A DNA stretch of 64,000 nucleotides from Polaribacter sp. MED152 (GCF_000152945.2 NC_020830.1:1312501-1376500); one strand, 5' to 3'. Numbered from the stretch's first letter, positions 47,615 to 56,788 are shown. Numbers and translations: made by a program. Notes: generated by a model from the sequence alone, not told the origin.

Positions 47615-48637
47615 ATGGATTCATTAACTCAGATTATTTTAGGCGCTGCTTGTGGTGAAGCTGTACTTGGCAAAAGAATTGGGAACAAAGCACTTTTATT
47701 TGGTGCAATTGGAGGTACCATACCAGATTTAGACGTTTTTATCGGAAAATGGATTTACAGCAATGAAATTCAAGCTATGGCATTTCATAGAGGATTTATG
47801 CATAGTATTCTCTTTGCCATTGTTGGCTGTTTCTTTTTTGGATGGCTTACCTATAAACTCTACAATACTTCAAAAAGAAAAGGAACAACTGAGCTTAAAG
47901 ATTGGGTTCTACTTTTCTTCTGGGCAATATTAACACATCCTTTTTTAGATTGTTTTACACCTTATGGTACACAATTATTTGCGCCATTTTCTAATTATCG
48001 AGTTGCATTTAATACTATTTCTGTGGCAGATCCTTTATACACAGTGCCGTTTTTGATTTGTATGATCATCCTTATGTTTTATAACAGAACAAAGACCAAA
48101 AGAAAATGGTGGTTAAAGGCTGGGGTTTTTATTAGTTCTTTGTATTTAGTCTTCTCTGTATTTAATAAGTTTTATATAGAGAGTGTTTTTAAAAACTCTT
48201 TTGATAAACAAGGTATAGACATCACTAGATTTTCTGCACAACCCACAATTCTAAATAATATTTTATGGTATGCAGTAGCTGAAACGAAAGAGCAATACCA
48301 CTTAACTTTTTATTCTTTATTAGATAAAAAATCAATTAGTGATAAGTTTATTACCGTAGATAAAAAACCATCACTAATTGACATGACCGATAAAAATTTA
48401 CAAACCTTAGCTTGGTTTAGCAATCAATATTATCACATTAGTAAAAAAGATAAAATTGGTACTTATAAATATGTCGATTTACGTTACCCAATGTTAAATC
48501 CTGATGATTTGAATTCATCAATTTTTAATTTTACTCTATATAATGAAAATAACGAATGGGATATTTTACCTTTTGATGGAAATCCGCCAAATAAGGAAGA
48601 TTTTGCAAGTTTTATTGAACGCCTAAAAGGAATTTAA
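47615..48637 (+). CDS. YdjM-family membrane-bound metal-dependent hydrolase
   Basis: 340 residues. The N-terminus carries MDSLTQIILGAACGEAVLGK, GTIPDLDVF and FHRGFMHSILF, the HxxxD/H-type pattern of the YbcI/YdjM (LexA-regulated) membrane hydrolase family. Four membrane helices follow (LFAIVGCFFFGWL, WVLLFFWAILTHPFLDCF, VPFLICMIILMFY, AGVFISSLYLVFSVF), then a soluble C-terminal domain. Substrate unknown. A -7 box TATTTTTG (47602-47609) ends only 5 bp before the ATG, so the mRNA could be nearly leaderless, although no TTG stands at the usual distance. The stop is 2 bp from that of the convergent lyase gene. Confidence 0.85.
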   Translation: MDSLTQIILGAACGEAVLGKRIGNKALLFGAIGGTIPDLDVFIGKWIYSNEIQAMAFHRGFMHSILFAIVGCFFFGWLTYKLYNTSKRKGTTELKDWVLLFFWAILTHPFLDCFTPYGTQLFAPFSNYRVAFNTISVADPLYTVPFLICMIILMFYNRTKTKRKWWLKAGVFISSLYLVFSVFNKFYIESVFKNSFDKQGIDITRFSAQPTILNNILWYAVAETKEQYHLTFYSLLDKKSISDKFITVDKKPSLIDMTDKNLQTLAWFSNQYYHISKKDKIGTYKYVDLRYPMLNPDDLNSSIFNFTLYNENNEWDILPFDGNPPNKEDFASFIERLKGI

Positions 48638-48639
48638 TA

Positions 48640-49839
48640 TTACAAAACACCCACTTCTTTCATACAATTTTTCATCATTTCATAAGTACGTTCAATGTTA
48701 TTATCTAAACCAATTGAAAAACGAATTAAACCATCTGAAAGCCCCATTTCTTTTTGCTCATCTTCAGGTATTTCTGAAGATGTAGAACTACCTGGAGCTG
48801 AAAATAACGTTTTGTAAAAACCAAGACTTACTGCCAAATACCCAAGGTTTCTTTCTTGCATTAACTCCATTAAAGTATTTGCTTTTTCTAATGATCCAAC
48901 ATCAATAGTTAGCATACCTCCAAAACCATATTCTTTGTTCATCATTGTTTTAAATAAGTCATGTGAAGAATGTGATGCTAAACCAGGATACACCGTTTTT
49001 AAACCATCATCTTGAAACTTTTCTGCTAAATAGTGAGCGTTTTTACTATGTTGTTTCATTCTAATATGAAGAGTTCTCATATTTTTTAATATAGAAGAAG
49101 CTCGCAAACTATCCATAGTAGAACCTAATAACATACAAGCGCCATCGTTTACATTTCGTAAATCATTAATAAATTCTTGCGTACCACAAACTACACCACC
49201 AACAGTATCTGAAGAGCCATTAATGAATTTTGTTAAACTATGTATTACAATATCTGCGCCTAATTTTACTGGTGAAATTGATAATGGAGAAAATGTATTA
49301 TCTACCACCAATTTTAAATTGTATTTTTTAGCTAAACCTGACAATCCTTTAATATCTGCAACCTCAAGCAGCGGATTACTTACAGATTCGCAATACAAAA
49401 CTTTGGTGTTTTTAGTGATTGCAGCCTCTACAACATCTAGCTTTGTAATATCTACGAAAGTAGTATCAATGCCTAATTTCGGAGTAAAGTTTTTTAGAAA
49501 TGCATAAGTACCTCCATAAATAGTTCTACTAGAAATAATATGATCATTTGCGCCACACAATTGTAATAAAACAGGTGTAATTGCACCCATTCCTGAAGCA
49601 GTAACATTTGCTGTTTCTGTACCTTCCATAGCCGCTAAAGCTTCACCCAAATATAAATTAGATGGTGTTGAATGACGTGAGTATAAATAACAGCCATCTG
49701 CATTACCTTCAAAAGTATCGAACATAGTCTTTGCTGATAAAAAAGTGTAAGTAGATGAATCTGAAATAGAAGGATTTACACCTCCAAATTCTCCAAAATA
49801 TTGTAAATCTTGTATCTTATCTGCTGGATTATAGCTCAT
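48640..49839 (-). CDS. Cys/Met metabolism PLP enzyme (methionine gamma-lyase / cystathionine lyase type)
   Basis: PLP-dependent gamma-family enzyme of 399 residues. The PLP lysine is K204 in VIHSLTKFINGSSD. Other family regions are CYLYSRHSTPSN, TASGMGAITPVLLQL and VVDNTFSPL. Pseudomonas methionine gamma-lyase (398 aa) has Cys116 in YGCTFAFL, important for its activity; here the same place reads YGGTYAFL, with Gly. So gamma-lyase or synthase activity on cystathionine, homocysteine or O-acyl-homoserine is equally possible. It is divergent from an Lrp-type regulator, as mdeA is from mdeR in Pseudomonas putida. Confidence 0.9.
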   Translation of the reverse strand: MSYNPADKIQDLQYFGEFGGVNPSISDSSTYTFLSAKTMFDTFEGNADGCYLYSRHSTPSNLYLGEALAAMEGTETANVTASGMGAITPVLLQLCGANDHIISSRTIYGGTYAFLKNFTPKLGIDTTFVDITKLDVVEAAITKNTKVLYCESVSNPLLEVADIKGLSGLAKKYNLKLVVDNTFSPLSISPVKLGADIVIHSLTKFINGSSDTVGGVVCGTQEFINDLRNVNDGACMLLGSTMDSLRASSILKNMRTLHIRMKQHSKNAHYLAEKFQDDGLKTVYPGLASHSSHDLFKTMMNKEYGFGGMLTIDVGSLEKANTLMELMQERNLGYLAVSLGFYKTLFSAPGSSTSSEIPEDEQKEMGLSDGLIRFSIGLDNNIERTYEMMKNCMKEVGVL

Positions 49840-49998
49840 AATTGTATTCTTTAATTTTACACAAATTAACCTATAAGCAGAATAATAATCAACAAATACT
49901 TTTATTTATAGTTTATTTTACTATTAATTATAATTAAAATAGTTTTAATATCTTTCAAACTTATTAAAACCATCCATTTTCGGAAAAAATTACTACTC

Positions 49999-50457
49999 AT
50001 GCAATTAGATGTTATCGATAAAAAACTAATAAACCTGTTACAAAACAATAGCAAACAAACAACCAAACAGTTATCTATTGCTTTAAATTTATCTGTAACT
50101 GCTGTTTATGAACGAATTAAAAAACTTGAAAAAGAAGGTGTTATAGAGAAATATGTAGCAATTATAGACAAGAACAAAATAGAAAAGTCCTTTTTAGTTT
50201 TTTGTCACGTAAAATTGATACAGCACACCAAAGAAAATGTAACCACCTTTGAAAGAGAAATTCTGAAACTAGAAGAAGTGTCTGAATGTTTTCATGTAAG
50301 TGGAGAATATGACTATATTTTAAAAGTGTATGTAAAAGATATGGAACAATACAGAACATTTATGGTTACCAAATTAACTGCCATTAAATATATTGGTAGC
50401 ACTCATAGTACATTTGCCATAGCAAAAGTTAAAAATACAACAGCAATTTCGTTATAA
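49999..50457 (+). CDS. Lrp/AsnC family transcriptional regulator
   Basis: 152 residues. An N-terminal winged helix-turn-helix spans about 3-60 (DVIDKKLINLLQNNSKQTTK, LSIALNLSVTAVYERIKKLE), and a C-terminal RAM/ACT-like effector domain spans about 65-148 (FLVFCHVKLIQH, VSECFHVSGEYDYILKVYVK). Members bind amino acids as effectors and often control the divergent neighbour. Here the divergent gene is a sulfur-amino-acid lyase, so methionine or a related amino acid is a reasonable effector. The 159-bp region between them is AT-rich and would hold the operators; I cannot delimit one. Confidence 0.94.
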   Translation: MQLDVIDKKLINLLQNNSKQTTKQLSIALNLSVTAVYERIKKLEKEGVIEKYVAIIDKNKIEKSFLVFCHVKLIQHTKENVTTFEREILKLEEVSECFHVSGEYDYILKVYVKDMEQYRTFMVTKLTAIKYIGSTHSTFAIAKVKNTTAISL

Positions 50458-50461
50458 ACAA

Positions 50462-50490
50462 AAAACCCAAAACATTACGTTTTGGGTTTT
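50462..50490. terminator. terminator shared by Lrp and transglutaminase-like genes
   Basis: Stem AAAACCCAAAAC with GTTTTGGGTTTT (50462-50473 with 50479-50490), loop ATTAC, between convergent genes. A 35-nt stretch covering it (50454-50488) is identical to 54484-54518. Confidence 0.9.
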
Positions 50491-50510
50491 AATTTACTCT
50501 TGAATTGTAC

Positions 50511-52550
50511 CTAAGATTTTACAAGTACAATTTTCTCTGTTTCTTTTTTTACAAGTTTGCTATAAAATTCTTTTAATGCTTGGTAATATTGAGGTGGAAC
50601 CATTGCACTATTTACTTGCAATAAAGACACCAACTTAATTTTGTTGCCCCCATTTATTACTTGATACTTAAAAAAACCTAAATTGTCTGGTAATGCAATT
50701 GCCAATTGTTCAGGCACAGTTTCTATTGCATATCCATTAGGAATTTGTATAGTTACTTTGTTCGTTTCTTTAAATGCAGAAGTAAAATCTACAGGATATT
50801 TTCTTTCCTCTAACTTAAATGGATTACTACGTTTTGTTAAAAATAAAGAAGGCTCTATATATAATTTATTACCTATAGTTTCTAATAAATCTTCTGAAGT
50901 GAACTTTACGTTTCTAACAACTGGTTTGGCTAAATTACCTTGATTTACCAATTTAAAATCATCAACTTCTAGGTTATTGTTTTCTTCAAACCTTTCTATT
51001 AAATCTTCATCTTTAATATGATTGTATCTAATTCTAAATCTCTGAGCGTCAAAATTATCGAAAATAGTTCTTGTAAATCCAGTTACTTCTAATTCATCAG
51101 AAATTTTAACCATAATCATATTTTCTTCTGCAGCGTGTTTAGATGAATTTAAATTTACCCAAGTAGATTCACCTGTTTTTGTAACCAATCTACCATTCCA
51201 ATTTAAAGCTCTAGCAGGTAATTGATTTGGCATGCTATAAGGCTCTGTTGCATCTAATAACACCATAGAATTATCTGCTAATTTTATTCCAGAAACTACA
51301 TAATCAAATCCCTTAATAGTAGGAAAAAGTGGTACACCATTTCCTTTAGAACTTACTAACACAGGATTTGCGTTTAAACCTGCATAACGCAACATAGAAG
51401 TAAGCATCAAATTTATTTCTGCAGAATTACCTGTTTTATCTAGGTAAGCTTTTCTAACACCATCATTTGTATATTTACTGGTGTAACCATTCCATTTAAT
51501 ATTAGATTTCACATATTGAAATATCATTGCCAGTTTTTCTAGATTTACATTAGAATTAGCAATTAAAGCATCTATATCTTTCTTATAATAATTGGTTTTT
51601 TCTAACTCTTTACCAAAAGCGTCAGATTTATAAATTTGCTTTGTAACATCATCCCAAGATTTAGAAAAACTTTTAGGAATAGAGTTTGGAAACTTCGTAC
51701 CAACTAACTCATATTTAACTCCTCCTCTATATGCATATGCACTACCTACATAAGGTTCGTTATCTTTTAAAGCTGGAATATTTTCAGCTTTGTATGTAGA
51801 ACTATTAAAAGCCATATCTATTTCATTATTGTCATATGTACTACCAACAGTTGTTCCTCCAGGACCAGCTTCTCTAGTTATGGTTCTTACTTTATTTCTA
51901 ATTGTAATACTCCCATTTCTTACAGTTTCGACTGGTGTAATTAAATAATAACCTTTGTTCTTTTTCGCAAAAATTAACCATTCAGGAGTTTCTACTTCTA
52001 TAGCCAATTTTTTTACTGGTATTCCATACTGAAACTGTAAATCATCTACAATTTCTGTATAAGGAGATGTCATTGTATATTTCAATTCAATTACAGAACC
52101 TTCTTTCAAATTTGGAAATGTAATACGTTTTACATGCCTAAATTTACTGGTAGTTTCATCGAAGATGTACTTTTTAGACACCTTATCTTCAACTATTTTA
52201 CCTTTTTCATTTAAGTTGTAAGTAACTGCTTTGATAGATGAAATTCTTTCTGATTTTCCACTCTCTGGTCTTACATAAGGCAATTTAAATGTTGCAAAAT
52301 CAAAACCTTCTTTTGTATATAATTTTACTCTTAGATAAACTTCATTTATAACTTCAAAACCAGTATTGTTGCCATAATTAAAGTAAGTTTTTCTTTTTTT
52401 ATATAAATAGGCTGCATCAGCAGTTGAGTCTAATGGATAAAATTCTTCTTGAAGTTCGTCTTTAGAGACCTTACCAAATTCATAATTTTGGGCATGAAAA
52501 GAAACCTGACTTATTAAAATAAGTCCGAATATTATTTTTTTAATCATCAT
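50511..52550 (-). CDS. exported transglutaminase-like protein with degenerate active site
   Basis: 679 residues. Signal peptide MMIKKIIFGLILISQVSFHA; DUF3857-like N-terminal beta domain (about 60-250); transglutaminase-like core (about 320-460); C-terminal beta domain. Where the intact neighbour has the nucleophile in GDCKG, this protein has KTGNSAEINLML with S376, and the histidine region reads GFDYVVSGI without His, while the acidic residue (LLDATEP) is kept. The thiol triad is therefore gone, and the protein is probably non-catalytic. It starts inside the stop of the upstream paralogue (4-bp ATGA overlap), so the two are made together. Confidence 0.88.
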   Translation of the reverse strand: MMIKKIIFGLILISQVSFHAQNYEFGKVSKDELQEEFYPLDSTADAAYLYKKRKTYFNYGNNTGFEVINEVYLRVKLYTKEGFDFATFKLPYVRPESGKSERISSIKAVTYNLNEKGKIVEDKVSKKYIFDETTSKFRHVKRITFPNLKEGSVIELKYTMTSPYTEIVDDLQFQYGIPVKKLAIEVETPEWLIFAKKNKGYYLITPVETVRNGSITIRNKVRTITREAGPGGTTVGSTYDNNEIDMAFNSSTYKAENIPALKDNEPYVGSAYAYRGGVKYELVGTKFPNSIPKSFSKSWDDVTKQIYKSDAFGKELEKTNYYKKDIDALIANSNVNLEKLAMIFQYVKSNIKWNGYTSKYTNDGVRKAYLDKTGNSAEINLMLTSMLRYAGLNANPVLVSSKGNGVPLFPTIKGFDYVVSGIKLADNSMVLLDATEPYSMPNQLPARALNWNGRLVTKTGESTWVNLNSSKHAAEENMIMVKISDELEVTGFTRTIFDNFDAQRFRIRYNHIKDEDLIERFEENNNLEVDDFKLVNQGNLAKPVVRNVKFTSEDLLETIGNKLYIEPSLFLTKRSNPFKLEERKYPVDFTSAFKETNKVTIQIPNGYAIETVPEQLAIALPDNLGFFKYQVINGGNKIKLVSLLQVNSAMVPPQYYQALKEFYSKLVKKETEKIVLVKS

Positions 52551-54460
52551 TGTTTTTTGGTTAATATAATTCTTAAATTTTCTGATTTTGCAATTTTTTT
52601 TCTAAAAGCACGATAAGCCTTATAGTCTTCTTTAGGGTATACACCCTCCCTAATTTCTATTTCCTTTATATAAGTCAAAGTATTTTTATCTATAACTTTA
52701 AAAGTGATTTTATAACTACCAAACTTAGAATTAACCTCAATGTTTGCAGGCTCATAATTGAGTGTAAAATTCGATGGTAATTTAAAGGTAATAGAATCTA
52801 AATCTTTGTAACCTCTATCAATTTCTAGAGGCATTTTACGATTTCTGTATCTTTTAGGCACAAAGCTTTCTCTGTTTAAAATATTAACCCTGAAAATGTA
52901 ATCGTTGTTATTTATTGTTGCAAAATCGTTGATAGTTATTTTAAGTGCCTCAACAAATTCAACTTTTTCTTTATTATTTTCGAGCTCTGCTTTATCGATT
53001 TGAAGATTGTTGTTATAGTTCCAAACTCTGGTTTTATAATGTTTCTTTAATTCGTTTTCAGTTAGGTTATCATAGTAACTTTTATCATCATACTGCAAAC
53101 CTTGAGATGTTCTTGTAAAATCCGCCTTTATAGTACCATTTTTTTGCAAATCTATTTGACCAGTAATGGTTTGTAGATTATTCTGATTTTTATAAACAGC
53201 TGTTTTTTTGATAATGCCTCCTTCAGGTGTTATCACCAAAACATTTCTGTCGTTCGTAAAATCTCCTAAGAAACCAAAAGGTATGGTTTGATTTGTACAT
53301 TCTAACCAAATATCTTTGCCATTAATAGGTATATTTAGAATGGCATGATTACCTTGTAAAGAAGAAAAGTCTTTATCTATATTTCTTTTATCTTTGGCAT
53401 AAACCAAGGTATAATAAGATTTTACACCAACAACATCTAACAACGCTTTTGTGTAATTTGTAAGACCTTTACAATCACCATAACCAACCTCATCTACTTT
53501 ATTAGCGGCTATAGGTTCCCAACCACCTATACCAACCTGAACACTTATATAGCGCGTTTTATCTTGCATGTATTGGTATACAATTTTTGCCTTTTCTAAT
53601 GGCGATGTTGCCTTTTTAGTCAGTTCTAAAATTTTTGCTTTGGTAGTTTCATTTATAAAATCTCTACCGTCAATTAAAGAACTATACATCCACTTGCCAA
53701 ATTCTTGCCAATTTGTAGCTTCTCCAAAAACACCTTTTAAATAAAATTTATCTAGAGCAACCTTTGCTATGGGTAAAATTTTTAGGGAGGAAATAGAATT
53801 GCGTTCGTAGTCTAGCGCTTTTTGATTTTGAAGTGAAAAACGTATTTCTGTTTCAGTTTTGTTTTTATCTATCTCAAAGTTATCAAAGTTAGCTTCTTTT
53901 ACCCTCCAAGGAATTTGAGTAGGATTTTTAATGGTATAACTACTATTTTCTACTGATAAATAATACCCATTTACAGGAACCCACCAAGGAATAAAACCTG
54001 TTGTTGAAGTTCTATATTCTGTTTCAAAAACTAAGGTGTAAGGATAAGAAATTGGTGTATGCCTAACGTATTTTACTTTAGAGTCTGAATATAAAGAACC
54101 ACCATCTACAGCACTTACATCTGTAAAATCTCTTTCTTTATATTTCTTAATTTCATTACCAAAAGCATCATAAATAATGGCTGACAGGTTTGTAATTTTA
54201 GTATCCTCATCATAACTTTCAGAAATTCTAGCATCTGAATCTCCTAACTTATTTAAAACTGTAACAACATATTTTTTTGAGTAAACCAACTCATTGATGC
54301 TTTCAATATTAATGCTTGTGCTACTGTTTCTAACAACAGCGTTTGCATCTTCTCTTAGTTCAATAGGAATTGAATAAGCAGTATATAATTGGTTTTGAGA
54401 AAAACTAATAAAAGACCATACCAACAAGAGGCATGTAATTTTAGGGGATTTTGAAATCAT
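52547..54460 (-). CDS. exported DUF3857 / transglutaminase-like protein, triad intact
   Basis: 637 residues. Signal peptide MISKSPKITCLLLVWSFISF; DUF3857 beta domain (about 55-220), transglutaminase-like core with C330 in VGYGDCKGLTNYTKALL, H372 in QGNHAILNIPI and E387 in IWLECTN (Glu where Asp is usual), then a C-terminal DUF3858-like beta domain. The family is abundant in Bacteroidota envelopes; substrates (protein crosslinking or peptide cleavage) are unknown. It is the first gene of a pair with the degenerate paralogue; the yceI-like gene upstream is separated by a terminator. Confidence 0.9.
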   Translation of the reverse strand: MISKSPKITCLLLVWSFISFSQNQLYTAYSIPIELREDANAVVRNSSTSINIESINELVYSKKYVVTVLNKLGDSDARISESYDEDTKITNLSAIIYDAFGNEIKKYKERDFTDVSAVDGGSLYSDSKVKYVRHTPISYPYTLVFETEYRTSTTGFIPWWVPVNGYYLSVENSSYTIKNPTQIPWRVKEANFDNFEIDKNKTETEIRFSLQNQKALDYERNSISSLKILPIAKVALDKFYLKGVFGEATNWQEFGKWMYSSLIDGRDFINETTKAKILELTKKATSPLEKAKIVYQYMQDKTRYISVQVGIGGWEPIAANKVDEVGYGDCKGLTNYTKALLDVVGVKSYYTLVYAKDKRNIDKDFSSLQGNHAILNIPINGKDIWLECTNQTIPFGFLGDFTNDRNVLVITPEGGIIKKTAVYKNQNNLQTITGQIDLQKNGTIKADFTRTSQGLQYDDKSYYDNLTENELKKHYKTRVWNYNNNLQIDKAELENNKEKVEFVEALKITINDFATINNNDYIFRVNILNRESFVPKRYRNRKMPLEIDRGYKDLDSITFKLPSNFTLNYEPANIEVNSKFGSYKITFKVIDKNTLTYIKEIEIREGVYPKEDYKAYRAFRKKIAKSENLRIILTKKQ

Positions 54461-54489
54461 TAAAGCAATTTATTGATGCCAAAATAAAC

Positions 54490-54518
54490 AAAAAACCCAA
54501 AACATTACGTTTTGGGTT
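54490..54518 (-). terminator. terminator after yceI-like gene
   Basis: Stem AACCCAAAAC with GTTTTGGGTT (54494-54503 with 54509-54518), loop ATTAC. On the minus strand it is followed by TTTTTTGTTT, so it ends the leftward transcript of the YceI gene. It is identical over 35 nt to the terminator near 50470. Confidence 0.88.
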
Positions 54519-54541
54519 AAAAAAAATTATTTTTTTCTGTT

Positions 54542-55186
54542 TTATGCTTTTGTTTTTACCACAAAAGACATTTCCATATCGTCATTGATAAACTTATCTT
54601 TTAAATCGTCAAAGAAAGATTTAGAACCATACTTTACATTAAATTCAGCTCTGTCAATCATAAATGTTTCACTCTCTAAAGTAGTAACGCCATTTGCTGT
54701 AGACATCATTGCTGGTATAGTAACGCTTTTAGTTACATCTTTAATTGTTAAGTTACCAGTAACATGTACTTTGTTACCTTCTTTCTTTTCAACATTCGTA
54801 ATTACAAATTTAGAAGTAGGATATGTTGCAACATCAAAGAAATCTGCACTAGTTAAATGCCCTCTTAATTTTGCATTACCTTCATTATCTGCAGGAATGT
54901 CTTCTACTTTAATAGTGTTCATGTCTATCGTAAATTCACCAGCTTTAAGAGATCCATCCTCAATTAATAAATCTGCATCTTGCATAGCTACAGTTCCATT
55001 ATGAGAACCTGTTGGCTTATAACCTTTCCAAGTAATCATAGATGTTGATAAATCTACATTATTAAGCTCTGCTACATTTACTTCTACTTCTTTAGCTTCT
55101 TTTGTTTCTACAACTTCTTTTTTTTCATTTTTACAAGCAGTTAATACTGACGCAATAACTACTAATGATACTACTAATTTTTTCAT
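54542..55186 (-). CDS. YceI-family lipoprotein
   Basis: Start set at the ATG giving MKKLVVSLVVIASVLTAC, a lipoprotein signal peptide (lipobox LTAC, C18). An ATG 11 codons upstream overlaps the -7 box TATATTTG (complement of 55217-55224) and so cannot be the start. A charged linker (KNEKKEVVETKEAKEVEV) leads to a YceI lipocalin-like barrel: STSMITWKGYKPTGSHNGTV, GHLTSADFFDVATYPTSKFV, GNLTIKDVTKSVTIP and IDRAEFNVKYGS. The family binds isoprenoid or amphiphilic ligands in the periplasm. 214 residues, otherwise ordinary. Confidence 0.93.
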   Translation of the reverse strand: MKKLVVSLVVIASVLTACKNEKKEVVETKEAKEVEVNVAELNNVDLSTSMITWKGYKPTGSHNGTVAMQDADLLIEDGSLKAGEFTIDMNTIKVEDIPADNEGNAKLRGHLTSADFFDVATYPTSKFVITNVEKKEGNKVHVTGNLTIKDVTKSVTIPAMMSTANGVTTLESETFMIDRAEFNVKYGSKSFFDDLKDKFINDDMEMSFVVKTKA

Positions 55187-55273
55187 GGTTTTTTGTTTTG
55201 AAATTATTTTCCATGGCAAATATATAACAATTTATTTTCCTTGGAAACTATTTTTAATAAAATTAATTGATTT

Positions 55274-55729
55274 TTAGAAATCTCTGCTGTTAGAATCAAT
55301 GATTATAGTAACAGGCCCATCATTTAGCAAACGGACTTTCATGTCTGCGCCAAACACACCCGTTTGTACTTTTTTGGAAATCTCTTTCTCTAAATTTGCT
55401 ACAAATTTTTCATAAAGTGGTACTGCAATTTCTGGTTTAGAAGCTTTAATATAACTAGGTCTATTGCCTTTTTTTGTATTGGCATACAAAGTAAATTGAC
55501 TAACAACAATAACCTCTGCATTGATGTCTTTAAGCGATAAATTCATGACTTGATTTTCATCGTTAAAGATTCTTAAGTTAGCTGTTTTTCTTACTAAATA
55601 CTCAATATCTTCTATGGTATCGTCATCTGTAATACCCAAAAGAATAAGTAAGCCTTTTTCAATTTCTGCTACCTTATTTTGATTGATGGTAACACTTGCC
55701 TGAGAAACTCTTTGAACGACTACTCTCAT
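55274..55729 (-). CDS. dtd: D-aminoacyl-tRNA deacylase
   Basis: Hydrolyses D-amino acids (and glycine from tRNA-Ala) off mischarged tRNAs. The 151 residues start MRVVVQRVSQASVTI and contain VVSQFTLYANTKKGNRPSY (active-site SQxTL) and LLNDGPVTIIID (the cross-subunit Gly-cisPro motif). Length is normal for the family (E. coli 145). It starts 5 bp after the rsgA stop on the same strand, so it is co-transcribed with rsgA, a common flavobacterial pair. Confidence 0.96.
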   Translation of the reverse strand: MRVVVQRVSQASVTINQNKVAEIEKGLLILLGITDDDTIEDIEYLVRKTANLRIFNDENQVMNLSLKDINAEVIVVSQFTLYANTKKGNRPSYIKASKPEIAVPLYEKFVANLEKEISKKVQTGVFGADMKVRLLNDGPVTIIIDSNSRDF

Positions 55730-55734
55730 AGCAC

Positions 55735-56697
55735 CTAATCATCTTCTTCGTTCCAAACATCCGTTCTAAAATGTTCTGTTTCTTCTTCTCCTTCTAAAAT
55801 TTGCAAATAACTTCTGTACCTAGACCAAGAAATTTCTTCTTCTTCTAAGGCTTCTTTTACAGCACAATGTGGTTCTTTTAAATGAAGGCAATCATTAAAT
55901 TTACAATATTGCTTTAGCGCAAAAAATTCTGGAAAGTAATCTCCAAGTTCATACTTATCCATATCAACAACGCCAAAACCTTTAATACCAGGTGTATCTA
56001 TTATTTTTGCATCGAAACTTAAATCGAACATTTCTGCAAAAGTTGTAGTATGTTGCCCTTGTTTATGCTGATCTGAAATTTCTTGAGTTTTTAGATCTAA
56101 ATTAGGCTCTATTGCATTTACTAAAGTTGATTTACCTACTCCTGAATGGCCAACAAACATCGAGGTTTTACCTACCATTAAATCTTTTAATACATCAACA
56201 TTTATATTTTCTGTTGCAGAAACTTCTAAACAAGTATAACCTATGGCTTCATATATATCTTTAAGATATAGTATTTCTGCCCGTTCTTCAATTTCGTAAG
56301 AATCAATCTTATTAAAAATTAAAACCGTTTCAATTCTATAAGCTCTTGTAGTTACTAAGAAACGATCTATAAATGCGGTTAAAGTTGGTGGATTATTAAT
56401 AGTGATCAGTAAAAAAACCAAATCAATATTTGCAGCAATGATATGAGTTTGCTTGGATAGATTTACAGATTTACGAACAATAAAATTTTCTCTATCTAAA
56501 ATTTTCTTTATGACTCCTATTTCTTCATCACCCTTCTTTTCAAGGTCAAAAACTACTTTATCTCCAACAGCAATTGGATTAGTACTCTTTATACCTTTAA
56601 TTCTAAATTTACCTTTAATTCTACATTGATGAAATTGGCAATCATCAGACTTTACAAAATACCAACTTCCTGTAGATTTATATACAATACCTGTCAT
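55735..56697 (-). CDS. rsgA: ribosome small-subunit GTPase RsgA
   Basis: Late 30S assembly factor. The 320 residues show an OB fold (about 1-80), then a circularly permuted GTPase: G4 (IFNKID) comes before G1 (GHSGVGKSTLVNAIEP) and G3 (IIDTPGIKGFG). The C-terminal zinc knuckle follows (CKFNDCLHLKEPHCAVKEAL). The permuted order is diagnostic. A -7-like CATCTTTG (complement of 56703-56710) lies 5 bp before the ATG, separate from the upstream aromatic operon, which ends in its own terminator. Confidence 0.97.
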   Translation of the reverse strand: MTGIVYKSTGSWYFVKSDDCQFHQCRIKGKFRIKGIKSTNPIAVGDKVVFDLEKKGDEEIGVIKKILDRENFIVRKSVNLSKQTHIIAANIDLVFLLITINNPPTLTAFIDRFLVTTRAYRIETVLIFNKIDSYEIEERAEILYLKDIYEAIGYTCLEVSATENINVDVLKDLMVGKTSMFVGHSGVGKSTLVNAIEPNLDLKTQEISDQHKQGQHTTTFAEMFDLSFDAKIIDTPGIKGFGVVDMDKYELGDYFPEFFALKQYCKFNDCLHLKEPHCAVKEALEEEEISWSRYRSYLQILEGEEETEHFRTDVWNEEDD

Positions 56698-56728
56698 TAC
56701 TACAAAGATGCAGAATTAAAATCGATTT

Positions 56729-56766
56729 AAAAAAATAAGCCACAAATCCTTAAAGAATTTGTGGCT
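56729..56766 (-). terminator. terminator of the Phe/Tyr operon
   Basis: Stem AGCCACAAAT with ATTTGTGGCT (56738-56747 with 56757-56766), 9-nt loop. On the minus strand it is followed by TATTTTTTT. It lies 22 bp after the stop of the DAHP synthase gene and separates it from rsgA. Confidence 0.88.
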
Positions 56767-56788
56767 AATTAAAATTAAATTCTAAATA

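Noticed and set aside
50511..52550. Degenerate transglutaminase gene as a pseudogene
   Set aside because: The frame is open over 679 codons with a signal peptide and coupled start; only the active-site residues are replaced, so it is a protein-coding gene.
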